From: a virus
Reading direction: 5' to 3' (one strand)
IMG/VR virus record: IMGVR_UViG_3300025039_000014
Coordinates: 1-64,000 of that record
Length of the DNA: 64,000 nt
Notes under the pieces: generated by a model
Database searches by the model: none
Seen by the model: the letters and a program-made list of their open reading frames with translations, nothing else
What the model was told of the DNA's origin: nothing
Made by a program: the position numbers and the translations under genes
Shown: positions 9,109 to 17,043 of the stretch, piece by piece
Layout: each line of letters starts with the position of its first letter
How positions within the stretch are numbered: position 1 is the first letter of the stretch

Positions 9109-9413
9109 CCAAAGATCAGCGTCGCCATCTGGCGATTCTACGCATCAAGCGGCAGATGCCGGATGATTACGCTCAACTATTGATGCGCTTCAATATTCAT
9201 AGTGCTATCAATGGTCGGCCCAACCGACGCGACATGGACGAGAGTAATGCCTTGGTCATCTTCAAAGGTTGGAACGAGCGACCCGGCCATCGACAGTTTG
9301 AACTGTTGATTCTTCTGATCACCGACCACCCTACAAACGTTGAGGTCAGGGACCGAATCCGCTGCCGCATCGCCCGTAACATTCTTCATCGACGTCGGGA
9401 GAGGCCGCTATGA
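9093..9413 (+). CDS. Small hypothetical basic protein
   Basis: 106 residues, basic. The start at 9093 follows GGAGAAAGAG and overlaps the upstream gene by 16 bp. Basic ends (KDQRRH and HRRRERPL) suggest nucleic-acid contact, but no family was recognised. Confidence 0.65.
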   Translation: MPVVMTKDQRRHLAILRIKRQMPDDYAQLLMRFNIHSAINGRPNRRDMDESNALVIFKGWNERPGHRQFELLILLITDHPTNVEVRDRIRCRIARNILHRRRERPL

Positions 9414-9601
9414 GACGTCTCGGTTGGATCATCGTTGATCTCATCGGCCGGGCTGGGTGTGCCGCTCTGATCAGCGCAATCGTCTGGCCGCTGACCGGAC
9501 ATCAACTCGATCATGCTCTAGCGATCGGAATTGTCGGTGGCACGGTCATGATGGCTGCGATCATTGCCTCCTGTCGGTTCGAGAAGAGAATCAAACCATG
9601 A
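9410..9601 (+). CDS. Small two-helix membrane protein
   Basis: 63 residues with two predicted membrane spans (about 7-26 and 36-55). ATGA overlaps at both ends couple it to its neighbours. Function unknown; it is not placed next to lysis genes, so a holin role is not supported. Confidence 0.65.
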   Translation: MRRLGWIIVDLIGRAGCAALISAIVWPLTGHQLDHALAIGIVGGTVMMAAIIASCRFEKRIKP

Positions 9602-10059
9602 GCTCGTATGGTTCGGTCGACTCGTTCGACTTCCCTCACATTCAAGACCGTAAAACTGGCGCCAAGCGCTGCTATAGCCGAAGCACGCTCAGAGGCACCA
9701 CCAGCCGATCGCTCAACCGCACAGAGAGCCTTGAACATTACGAGGCGCTGGAGAAGGAACTGGGTGAACGCATCGAGCAGGTCCACCGGGAGATGGCGTT
9801 CAAGTTTCTGGATTTTCTGCGCAGTCAGCTCGAAGGCTTCAAAACCCATCGACACGATATCTGGATCGACGCGGGCATGGGCACAACGAGTGTGATGGTT
9901 GGCGAAGAATTCGCCAGCGAGTATCGCTCGACCCTGCCGATCGTTGAACGGCTACAGGAGATTGATCAGCTCTTAGAGGGACGTTGGGAGTGGGTTTCCT
10001 ATCTGGAAGGCGCCAAGCTCAACGGCGAGGGTTGGATGCCAGGCTACGATCCAACATGA
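9598..10059 (+). CDS. Hypothetical protein
   Basis: 153 residues. The start at 9598 makes an ATGA overlap with the membrane gene. Residues 50-85 are a charged helix likely to form a coiled coil (EALEKELGERIEQVHREM). Not recognised. Confidence 0.65.
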   Translation: MSSYGSVDSFDFPHIQDRKTGAKRCYSRSTLRGTTSRSLNRTESLEHYEALEKELGERIEQVHREMAFKFLDFLRSQLEGFKTHRHDIWIDAGMGTTSVMVGEEFASEYRSTLPIVERLQEIDQLLEGRWEWVSYLEGAKLNGEGWMPGYDPT

Positions 10060-10116
10060 ACCCCGTTTGCGGAACAGTTACAATCCTCGAAGAATCAAAA
10101 CGATAAGGCGGGGAAC

Positions 10117-10452
10117 ATGAGCAGCAATTGGGAATGGTTCAGGGACGTCGACTGCGAGAAGGTGCGACGGTTTTTCAACGAAGAGATCAGCAAGGAGACA
10201 ACACCAGCGCGTTACACGCTGGTCGATCGAATTGCAGATTCGTCGAAAGCGGTAGGCTGCACGCTGATTGCGCTGAGCATCATGGGTGGCTGGATCAGCA
10301 ATGCGGAAGGTTCGAACTTCAACGCCTTCGTCGGCGTCACCCTCGGAACCGGCTGTCTCTCCCTGGGCTTGGTATTACACTGCCTAGTGGCTAAGATAGA
10401 TGCCAAGCAAGTCACGAAACCGGACTCACCGGAACAGGAGGTCCAATCATGA
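10117..10452 (+). CDS. Small membrane protein
   Basis: 111 residues. An N-terminal soluble part of about 40 residues precedes two membrane spans (about 46-64 and 72-91) and a short charged tail. GGCGGGG ribosome site upstream. ATGA overlap with the 31-residue membrane gene that follows. Confidence 0.65.
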   Translation: MSSNWEWFRDVDCEKVRRFFNEEISKETTPARYTLVDRIADSSKAVGCTLIALSIMGGWISNAEGSNFNAFVGVTLGTGCLSLGLVLHCLVAKIDAKQVTKPDSPEQEVQS

Positions 10453-10544
10453 CCACGCTTCTGATCGCCTCGCCCTTCCTGCTTTTCATCGGCATCGCAG
10501 GGTTTTGGGCCATTCGCGTCACCCGACGAAGCACACGGCAATAA
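10449..10544 (+). CDS. 31-residue membrane peptide
   Basis: A single hydrophobic helix (LLIASPFLLFIGIAGFWAI) and a basic tail RVTRRSTRQ, inside-positive at the C-terminus. It starts by ATGA overlap with the gene upstream and is followed directly by a terminator, which supports it despite its size. Confidence 0.5.
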   Translation: MTTLLIASPFLLFIGIAGFWAIRVTRRSTRQ

Positions 10545-10558
10545 ACGAATTGATCTCT

Positions 10559-10590
10559 GAAAGCGTCCCTCTCGGGCGCTTTCTTCGTTT
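10559..10590 (+). terminator. Intrinsic terminator
   Basis: GAAAGCG (10559-10565) pairs with CGCTTTC (10577-10583), with CCC/GGG extending the stem toward the loop, followed by TTCGTTT. Closes the operon that contains the polymerase gene. Confidence 0.7.
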
Positions 10591-10606
10591 AGGGGGAATC
10601 ATAGCC

Positions 10607-10810
10607 ATGAAGTGGATTGCTACGCTGATCCTCGGAGCCTCTGTCCTGCTTATCGGGGCAGGACTCATGCCGCTACCCGCCATCGCCGGAGATCATGATG
10701 GCTGTGACGACATCGACATCGTCGAGCCGCCCTTTCCCGAGCCTTTCGACGACGATCCCTTTCCCGAGCCATTCGAATTCCCCGAGCCCGCCCCCGAAGA
10801 GACTGACTAA
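10607..10810 (+). CDS. Small secreted acidic proline-rich protein
   Basis: 67 residues. Signal peptide of about 28 residues ending PLPAIAG, then an acidic segment with the repeat FPEPF/DDDPFPEPF. A GGGGG ribosome site lies ahead of the ATG. Its stop overlaps the 3' end of the convergent repressor gene by 4 bp. Periplasmic location inferred; function unknown. Confidence 0.6.
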   Translation: MKWIATLILGASVLLIGAGLMPLPAIAGDHDGCDDIDIVEPPFPEPFDDDPFPEPFEFPEPAPEETD

Positions 10811-11478
10811 GCCACGTCGGCCATCAGCCACACCAAGCGACCCAGCACTCGCACTCGCTCTGGCCAGTCGGCCTCCAGTTCGACATCGGGCGACTCCTGT
10901 CGAGCCGAAATCGAAGCCTTCAATCGCAGCCGACCGCCGGGCATCCGCTGTAGATATTTCACCTGCAAGACGCCCTCATGATCGATGGCGAACATCTTGT
11001 CCTCTCGGTGAGACGTGTCGCCCTGATCGATGACGATCATGACCCGCTCCAGAAAGGGCGAGAAGACGCTACCAGGGACCGATGCTGCCGCAACCTGACT
11101 TCGACTCAGCTGACGCTGGTGAAGCACGCTGAGCGGCACAGAGGCGGTTTCCATCGAGTTGACCACTTTGAAGATGCCCGACTGTTCAGAGACCTGACAC
11201 TCGATCATCAGGGGCACCTCGACGTGCGAATGCCAAAAAGCGCTGATCTGCTGCTCATCGGCATTAGCATCCAGCCAGCGATTCTCGAGGCCGATTTGCT
11301 TTTCGATGTCTCGCGCCAGCGTCTCGCCGATCTTCTTGCGGTGCTGACCCTGAGATAGACAACGAGAAATGTAGCCAGCGCTGCGACCAACCGCTTTGGC
11401 CAACCGCGTCTGTGATCCCTCAAAGCGCTCAACCATCAGGCGGCGCAGGTTGATTTGGCGAACGTCGCAAAGGCTCAT
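10807..11478 (-). CDS. LexA/CI-like repressor with S24 peptidase domain
   Basis: 223 residues. N-terminal HTH: TRLAKAVGRSAGYISRCLSQG at about 24-44 fits helix-turn-helix. The C-terminal half fits the S24 self-cleaving fold: P-G-S137-V before FSPFLERVMIVID, and K174 in LQVKYLQ. The Ser-Lys spacing of 37 equals that of LexA (S119/K156) and UmuD (S60/K97), so it probably self-cleaves when RecA is activated. Divergent from the gene at 11648, with an operator copy at 11566-11581 between them. Best candidate for the prophage repressor that reads the dispersed palindrome; no direct proof. Confidence 0.85.
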   Translation of the reverse strand: MSLCDVRQINLRRLMVERFEGSQTRLAKAVGRSAGYISRCLSQGQHRKKIGETLARDIEKQIGLENRWLDANADEQQISAFWHSHVEVPLMIECQVSEQSGIFKVVNSMETASVPLSVLHQRQLSRSQVAAASVPGSVFSPFLERVMIVIDQGDTSHREDKMFAIDHEGVLQVKYLQRMPGGRLRLKASISARQESPDVELEADWPERVRVLGRLVWLMADVA

Positions 11479-11565
11479 GGCTAGCTTAGTTGGACTGTTT
11501 GGTCAGTATAACCATACACTTACATTAGACCATTGTAATGAGAATGAATTTACTCATACCAGTAA

Positions 11566-11599
11566 GTAAGTAATGACTTACCATCGCTTCATGTATAAG
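11566..11599 (+). promoter_or_regulatory. Operator and promoter opposite the repressor gene
   Basis: GTAAGT-AATG-ACTTAC at 11566-11581 overlaps the expected -35 position of a promoter with -10 TATAAG (11594-11599). It faces the gene at 11648 and lies 88 bp from the repressor start, the place where a repressor would control the lytic side. Confidence 0.7.
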
Positions 11600-11647
11600 C
11601 TAAAGATGTCGGAACGCGAGTGTTCCGAATCACCACCGGAGCAATCC

Positions 11648-12181
11648 ATGTCGAGTGAAGTTCAGAACCTGATCGATGCTCACCAGCTCAAGGCCGATGT
11701 CGCGTTCAACGCCACCGATCTCGATGCGATGTGGGCGAGCCAGGCCGCGCTCTACGTCCGCTATGGCGTTCTCGCAGCCCGCGCTGAACACCAAAGCAAT
11801 GCGTTCAAGAACCGTCTTGCGATCGTCGAGGCGGAGTTGGGCAAGGAAGCTCGCGATGAGCTGCCGAAGTCCGGCGTGAAGGTCACTGAGGGCACGGTGA
11901 CGGAATACGTGCAGAGTCACGATCGCCGTCTCAAGGCATTCAGCGACTACAATCGCTCGATCCTCGTCTTCAACCTGTCGAAGACCGCTCTCGAAGCCCT
12001 TCGCCAGCGGCGAGACATGATCGTGCAGGCATCCAAGCATCATCTGGAGCAGGCCGTCATGCGCGGAGACTTCAAGGGTGGCGCCGTTCCGGCCGCTCGT
12101 GCGGAAGAGCGCAAGGCGATGCTGGAAGGACTCGAACGCCAGTCCAAGCGCGAGCAGACTATGGAAGAGTCAGAGGGCTAA
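11648..12181 (+). CDS. Hypothetical helical protein
   Basis: 177 residues from the ATG at 11648, chosen because GGAG lies ahead of it; an earlier ATG at 11573 falls inside the operator. Mostly helical and charged, coiled-coil-prone, no recognised domain. It is the first gene opposite the repressor and precedes the ssDNA-binding protein gene, so a replication or recombination accessory role is possible. Confidence 0.65.
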   Translation: MSSEVQNLIDAHQLKADVAFNATDLDAMWASQAALYVRYGVLAARAEHQSNAFKNRLAIVEAELGKEARDELPKSGVKVTEGTVTEYVQSHDRRLKAFSDYNRSILVFNLSKTALEALRQRRDMIVQASKHHLEQAVMRGDFKGGAVPAARAEERKAMLEGLERQSKREQTMEESEG

Positions 12182-12209
12182 GAATCGGTCTTTTCTTATT
12201 CCTCTAGTA

Positions 12210-12225
12210 GTAAGTCATAACTTAC
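12210..12225. promoter_or_regulatory. Operator upstream of the ssDNA-binding protein gene
   Basis: Perfect GTAAGT-CATA-ACTTAC, followed by the overhanging TTAC seen at most copies. A 17-bp spacing would put a weak -10 (TACCAT) at 12227-12232. Confidence 0.75.
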
Positions 12226-12240
12226 TTACCATGCAGTAAT

Positions 12241-12296
12241 GCCGCTATCGGCGGCTCGATATACCACCGACAACGCCGCTATCAGCGGCTCGATAT
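12241..12296 (+). repeat. Two tandem hairpin-forming repeats in the gp32-like leader
   Basis: A 22-bp unit occurs at 12241-12262 and 12275-12296, differing by one base. Each begins GCCGC-TAT-C-GCGGC-like, forming a small GC hairpin. They lie between operator and start codon, so they fall in the mRNA leader. Confidence 0.75.
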
Positions 12297-12312
12297 CACT
12301 GAGGATTCACCA

Positions 12313-13368
12313 ATGGCAGCAACAAGTTCACTGGCCGACCTGAAAGCCCGCATGGGTCAGCGCAAAGCCGATCAGGCCGCGAAAAAGGCTCAGTTCATCC
12401 GTCCCTTCCGCTTCCCCACCGGCAAGACCCGCGTTCGTCTGTTGCCGGGCTGGAATCCGACCGATCCGAACACGTTCTGGCATGACTTCGGCATGCACTA
12501 CGTCAAGGACAAGGACAACAAGCTGGCTGCCGTCTACATCTGCGCCGACAAGACCTACCAGCGTGATTGCCCGGTTTGTTCCGCGATCTGGGAAGGCATC
12601 CGGGCATCCAAGGATACCGGCAACACCAGCATGGAGAAGCTGCTGGGTCAGGCCAAGTCGACCGCTCGCGTGCTCGTCAACGGTCTGGTTCGTGATGGCG
12701 AAGAGCCCAACAAGCCGCAAGTCATCGAACTGCCTTCTGGCGTGTTCGACGCAATGGTCGAGCAGATCACGACCTTCGCCGACGACGACGTCAACATGCT
12801 CGATCCGAAGGAAGGTCACGACTTCTTCGTCACAAAAACCGGTTCCGGCCTCGATACCGAATACTCCGTATCCACCGCACCGAAGGCGACGGAAGTCACC
12901 TATGACGTGGCCGCCGTCACCGATCTGAATGCCTACTGCTCCCAGGAATCGGATCAAGGTCTGCTCAAGGCGACGGGTGCCGTCACGGCTGTCACCGGTC
13001 TGGCTGCTCCGGTCGCGCTGACACATTCGTCCGTGAAGACCGGAACGACGGGCGCCTTCATGACACCGCCGACTGCTGCCGCTGCGGGTGCGGGAGCTGC
13101 GGGTGGCGCTGCGCTGCTGCACGAAGCATCCGAGCCCGACGAAGACCTGGCGGCCGATCTGGAAGGTGAGCTGGCTGATCTCGAGGGCGAGATCGAAGGC
13201 GAGCTGGTCGAGGACGACGTGCCGTTCGAAGTCGATGAGCCGAAGCCAACGCCCAAAGCGAAGGCGGAAGCCAAGCCGGCACCGAAGCCCGCCGAAGACC
13301 TGGCCGATGAGATTGCCGGCGTGCCTGATGATCTGGACGACATTCTCGACGGTCTCGACGGTATCTGA
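12313..13368 (+). CDS. gp32-like single-stranded DNA-binding protein
   Basis: 351 residues. The zinc ligands of T4 gp32 are matched: H62, C77, C86, C89 (T4 H64, C77, C87, C90). A basic N-terminus would serve cooperativity, an Ala/Gly-rich linker follows around 250-265, and a very acidic tail ends DDLDDILDGLDGI, as expected for recruiting replication partners. It binds ssDNA at forks and in recombination. The leader hairpins suggest RNA-level autoregulation, as known for T4 gp32. Confidence 0.88.
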   Translation: MAATSSLADLKARMGQRKADQAAKKAQFIRPFRFPTGKTRVRLLPGWNPTDPNTFWHDFGMHYVKDKDNKLAAVYICADKTYQRDCPVCSAIWEGIRASKDTGNTSMEKLLGQAKSTARVLVNGLVRDGEEPNKPQVIELPSGVFDAMVEQITTFADDDVNMLDPKEGHDFFVTKTGSGLDTEYSVSTAPKATEVTYDVAAVTDLNAYCSQESDQGLLKATGAVTAVTGLAAPVALTHSSVKTGTTGAFMTPPTAAAAGAGAAGGAALLHEASEPDEDLAADLEGELADLEGEIEGELVEDDVPFEVDEPKPTPKAKAEAKPAPKPAEDLADEIAGVPDDLDDILDGLDGI

Positions 13369-13384
13369 TCCCGCCCATCCGAAA

Positions 13385-13408
13385 GGGGCTCTGCGGAGCC
13401 CCTTTTTT
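13385..13408 (+). terminator. Intrinsic terminator after the ssDNA-binding protein gene
   Basis: GGGGCTC (13385-13391), loop TGCG, GAGCCCC (13396-13402), then six T. The exonuclease gene starts 14 bp later with no operator of its own, so read-through is likely. Confidence 0.9.
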
Positions 13409-13422
13409 CTGGAGACTCTTCC

Positions 13423-14382
13423 ATGCGCCAACTGTTGTTCGACAGTCACGCGATTGGTTACGCAGCACAGGATGGGACGAAGCTCACCGTCGGCGACCGC
13501 GAAGTGCAGTCCATCTTCGGATGCCTGCGTTCGGTGCGACGCTACGTGCGTGATCTCAAGGCCCGTCCGGTGCTGCTATGGGACGGCAAGGCCAAGTGGC
13601 GTTACGAGCTGTTCCCCGACTACAAGGCCAAGCGCGGCAAAGAACCAGACCCCCGTCTGCAACACATGCGTGCCTGTTTCCGCGATCAACGCGAAGACAT
13701 CAAGCGCGGCCTCGGCCTGCTCGGGGTTCCCTCGATCTATGCCGAAGACTTCGAAGCCGACGATTTGGCCGGCTACATGGTCCGCCAATACAACGCAAAG
13801 GGCTTTCAGACGTTCCTCGTCACCGGCGATCACGACTGGAAACAGCTGATCGGCGAAAGCGTGACCTGGGTCAATCACAAGGATGGCCGAATGGTCCACG
13901 CCTCCACCTTTGCGGAGAACACGGGCTATCTGACGCCGGTGGCCTTCGTTCAGGGCAAGGCGCTAGTCGGCGATCAATCGGACGAGATCCCCGGCGTTGG
14001 CCGGATCGGCGAGAAGTCAGCGCCTACCGTGCTGGCGCAATACGGAGACGTGCCGAACTTCGTCGCCCGCATCCGTGATGACGTGGCCAACAAACGCAAG
14101 GTGCTGAAAGCCTACCGCGACTTCGCGATGGGTGTGCCGTCACCGAAAGAACCCGAGATGACCCGGCTGGAAGTGTTCAAGCGCAACGTCCGGCTGATGA
14201 ATCTGCTGACCGGTCCCTCGCCGACCGGCGTGCAGGTGCTGCACCGCAATGCGATGGACCTGGATGCCTTTCGGGAGTTTTGTCGCGAATTCGCCTTTAA
14301 CTCGATCCTCAACGACTTCGACAACTTCGTCGAACCGTTCGTGGACTTCGCCTCACCCTCTTCACTCAGGAAAGCCTCATGA
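13423..14382 (+). CDS. 5'-3' exonuclease / flap endonuclease (T4 RNase H / PolA-N type)
   Basis: 319 residues. FEN-family motifs in order: WDGKAKWRYELFPDYKAKRG, YAEDFEADDLAG, TGDHDWKQLI and GDQSDEIPGVGRIGEKSA (helix-hairpin-helix/H3TH). It would remove RNA primers and flaps during replication. Stop overlaps the RecA gene by ATGA. Confidence 0.92.
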   Translation: MRQLLFDSHAIGYAAQDGTKLTVGDREVQSIFGCLRSVRRYVRDLKARPVLLWDGKAKWRYELFPDYKAKRGKEPDPRLQHMRACFRDQREDIKRGLGLLGVPSIYAEDFEADDLAGYMVRQYNAKGFQTFLVTGDHDWKQLIGESVTWVNHKDGRMVHASTFAENTGYLTPVAFVQGKALVGDQSDEIPGVGRIGEKSAPTVLAQYGDVPNFVARIRDDVANKRKVLKAYRDFAMGVPSPKEPEMTRLEVFKRNVRLMNLLTGPSPTGVQVLHRNAMDLDAFREFCREFAFNSILNDFDNFVEPFVDFASPSSLRKAS

Positions 14383-15431
14383 GCCTCGATCTCGCCAAGG
14401 AAATCGCCGGTGCTATCGGCAAGAACGACGATGTCTCCACCGTCAGCATCTGGATCAATACCGGGTTCCCGCCCCTTAACCGGATCGTCAGCGGACGCTA
14501 CGACGGCGGCATGCCATCGGGACGTGTCATCGAACTGTCCGGCCCGGAATCCTCGGGCAAGACGGCGATCGCTAACGAATGCATGAAAGCAGCCCAGGCT
14601 GCCGGCGGTATCGCTGCATTCTGGGACCACGAGCGCTCCTTCGACACCAACCAGGCAGAGCAGTCCGGTCTCGACGTGACCCCCGGCCGCTTCGTCTACA
14701 AGAAGGGAATCACCTACGAACAGACGGTGGTCGAAACCCGCAACCTGATGAAGATCGTGCGTGACAAGAAGCTGATCCCTAAGGAAGCGCCGATGGTCAT
14801 CGTGTGGGACTCGCTGGCCTCGATGGTGCCGCAACAGATCGCCGAGAAGTCGGCTGACGCTCTCAACATGAACGACAACACCGCCCTGGCTCGCGCTACG
14901 TCGGCATCGTTCAAGCTAATCGCCCAGGCGGCGGACGATTACAACGCCCTGGTGATCGTGCTCAACCAGGTGCGCACGAAAATCGGGGTGATGTTCGGCG
15001 ACCCGACAACGACCCCTGGTGGCGAGGCGATCAAATTCTACTCGTCAGTGCGTATCCGCCTGGGCCGCACGATGATCAAGAAGTCGGCCACGGACTCCAC
15101 GAAGGTCGGCCAACAGATCGGCGCCGAGTGCATCAAGAACAAGGTCAGCGCCCCCTTCCGCAAGTGCAAATGGAACTTCATGTTCAACGAGGACGGCACC
15201 GGACACTTCGATGTCGAAGGTTCGCTGGTCGAGTATCTGTGCGAGCACGAAATCATCGAGGCCGGCGGCAAGAAGTCTGCCTACTGCCACTGGAACGGCG
15301 AGAAGATCACCAAGAAGAAACTGGCGGGCATGATCCGAACCGATCCGGCGACTCAGGTAGAGATTCAGAAGCTGTTGGACGGCGCAGCGGTCGACGACAT
15401 CACCGTCGAGGATGATTCTTCTGATGAATAG
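14379..15431 (+). CDS. RecA-like recombinase
   Basis: 350 residues. Walker A GPESSGKT (about 55-62), FWDHERSFD, Walker B VIVWDSLASM, and NQVRTKIGVMFGDP as L2/ATP-cap-like motifs. Shorter than E. coli RecA and closest in appearance to phage RecA/UvsX-type proteins. It acts with the gp32-like and Mre11/Rad50-like proteins here in recombination-dependent replication; it might also trigger LexA-like repressor cleavage, although phage RecAs vary in that. Confidence 0.93.
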   Translation: MSLDLAKEIAGAIGKNDDVSTVSIWINTGFPPLNRIVSGRYDGGMPSGRVIELSGPESSGKTAIANECMKAAQAAGGIAAFWDHERSFDTNQAEQSGLDVTPGRFVYKKGITYEQTVVETRNLMKIVRDKKLIPKEAPMVIVWDSLASMVPQQIAEKSADALNMNDNTALARATSASFKLIAQAADDYNALVIVLNQVRTKIGVMFGDPTTTPGGEAIKFYSSVRIRLGRTMIKKSATDSTKVGQQIGAECIKNKVSAPFRKCKWNFMFNEDGTGHFDVEGSLVEYLCEHEIIEAGGKKSAYCHWNGEKITKKKLAGMIRTDPATQVEIQKLLDGAAVDDITVEDDSSDE

Positions 15432-15511
15432 GCGCTTAACGCCTTGATTCGCTAGCTGCCTCAATCACTGGGAACGTATAGTCATGCGAGTGCGACAACT
15501 GGGACATTGGC

Positions 15512-16102
15512 ATGACTATCGAATTGAAACGCGCTCGTTGGGTGAAGCGCACGGAAGACAACCGCTTCACGATCGAGACTGCCGCGGAAAAGAAACGCGA
15601 GGTAATGCTGTGCGACACCTGCGGTATTCACGAGCAGTGCCCCGTCAAGCAGATGATGAACCGCGCCGAGCACTTCGTGACGCTGTCGGTTCGCCACTGC
15701 GAGAAGTATATCCCCAGCATCGGGTTCATGCCGCCCATCGTCGGTGTCGAGCGAGCGTTCAACACGCTGCGCGTCGGCCGGGGCTGGTTCGATCGACTGC
15801 GTGCCGGCGACAAGGTTGCTCTGGTCAACACCAGGACCGCCCTGCCCGAAGGCTACGCCGAAGTCGTGCGCCTGGATCATGGCGAGTATTCGCCCATGCT
15901 CAAGAAACACGCCTCGTTCAACCATGCTGCGCTGGAGAAGCCGGAAGGTGTAACGGCCATCGATCACATCGGCAAGATCATGCAGCAGGCACACGGGCAC
16001 TTCCTCAACGAGCAATCGACCTTAACCGCTATCTATCTGCGGAGGCTTGTCGATGTTCGAGTTAGGACCAAAGCACAAGCTGGAGCTGGTCAAGAAGGGT
16101 AA
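15512..16102 (+). CDS. Hypothetical cysteine-containing protein
   Basis: 196 residues. C34, C37 and nearby C43 in LCDTCGIHEQCPVK, plus a later Cys-Glu segment, could bind zinc. The 3' end overlaps the next gene by 50 bp, more than is usual here. Not recognised. Confidence 0.65.
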   Translation: MTIELKRARWVKRTEDNRFTIETAAEKKREVMLCDTCGIHEQCPVKQMMNRAEHFVTLSVRHCEKYIPSIGFMPPIVGVERAFNTLRVGRGWFDRLRAGDKVALVNTRTALPEGYAEVVRLDHGEYSPMLKKHASFNHAALEKPEGVTAIDHIGKIMQQAHGHFLNEQSTLTAIYLRRLVDVRVRTKAQAGAGQEG

Positions 16103-16460
16103 GCGTCTCTACGGCGCCATCGTCACGCTCGACTCCGGTCAGCGCGTCTACATGGCGTATCGCAAGCATTCCGAAATCTACCGGGCCGGCGAGGCGCGTC
16201 TCTCAGAGGCGATGAAGAAAGGCATCGCCGCCTGGGCCATGGATAATGACACCCTGCGCGTCATGCGAGCCCACAGCATCAACGTCGTGGGCGTCTTTGT
16301 CCGCGACACCAATGAGCGCTACGTCACCGCGATCGACAACTACTTCGACCGCGACAAGATCAAGGTGCTCAACTACACCGCCCGTGGCGGTGCCCTCCAG
16401 CGATACCTGCCGCTGAGTTATTTCAGCCATCGAAAACCCGCAATTACCAAATTGCGCTGA
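16053..16460 (+). CDS. Hypothetical protein
   Basis: 135 residues. The start at 16053 is preceded by a strong GGAGG (16041-16045). A TTG two codons earlier is less likely. Basic N-terminus, beta-rich middle, no family recognised. Confidence 0.65.
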   Translation: MFELGPKHKLELVKKGKRLYGAIVTLDSGQRVYMAYRKHSEIYRAGEARLSEAMKKGIAAWAMDNDTLRVMRAHSINVVGVFVRDTNERYVTAIDNYFDRDKIKVLNYTARGGALQRYLPLSYFSHRKPAITKLR

Positions 16461-16531
16461 TTCAACCCCTCGATCCTTCGCGTGATACTTCATTCAGTAA
16501 ACGTTGAATCACAAAACGATACGATCGAGGG
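16459..16531 (+). promoter_or_regulatory. Crossing inverted repeats covering a ribosome-binding site
   Basis: GATTCAAC (16459-16466) pairs with GTTGAATC (16503-16510). CCCTCGATC (16467-16475) pairs with GATCGAGGG (16523-16531), which contains the ribosome-binding purines of the gene at 16539. The two pairings cross, so the RNA could form either stem or a pseudoknot-like fold. Confidence 0.5.
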
Positions 16532-16538
16532 AACCCCC

Positions 16539-16919
16539 ATGAAACGCAAGAAACTCGCCATCATCACAGCATCCACCGTCGTTGCACTCGGCCTGGGGCT
16601 AGGCGCTGCTTACGGCGGACTGTTCATCTACGTCAAAGGGCTCTATCTCCCCTACACCAGCGACGAATCACGCCAGTGCCTTACGGTAGCCGAGCGCTTC
16701 GAGGACAAGAGCAGCTTGGATATCAACCAGATCATCGGGCCAGAAAATGGCAGCGAAATGGCGATGGTGCATTACCACACCGAAACCCAATTGGGCCTGC
16801 CTGCCGAGCGTGTCGCCGCGTGCTATTTCGATGGTCCGAATGGGATGCGTGCAGCGAACATATCGACCTTGAAGAACGGCAAGATCATCGACGACATCAC
16901 TCTCGATCTCACCCGCTAA
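16539..16919 (+). CDS. Membrane-anchored hypothetical protein
   Basis: 126 residues from the ATG after GAGGGAAC. Basic start MKRKK, one hydrophobic segment (about 6-30) and a periplasmic domain with two cysteines that could form a disulphide. Function unknown. Confidence 0.65.
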   Translation: MKRKKLAIITASTVVALGLGLGAAYGGLFIYVKGLYLPYTSDESRQCLTVAERFEDKSSLDINQIIGPENGSEMAMVHYHTETQLGLPAERVAACYFDGPNGMRAANISTLKNGKIIDDITLDLTR

Positions 16920-16970
16920 TCTTCATCGATCAAGCTGCCTTGGGCGGCTTCGGTATCTCGCGCGCTATCA

Positions 16971-17018
16971 GTAAGCATTTACTTACTGACAACCTGTATA
17001 GAGTAAGTCATTATTTAC
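16971..17018. promoter_or_regulatory. Double operator upstream of the SbcDC-like operon
   Basis: GTAAGC-ATTT-ACTTAC at 16971-16986 and GTAAGT-CATT-ATTTAC at 17003-17018, centres 32 bp apart (about three helical turns). A TATAGA-like -10 lies between them. The only clear pair of copies in one intergenic region. Confidence 0.75.
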
Positions 17019-17043
17019 TTACACATGCGCGAGAACCCTCCCA

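Noticed and set aside
9410-9601. Holin
   Set aside because: Two spans only; no endolysin or spanin nearby.
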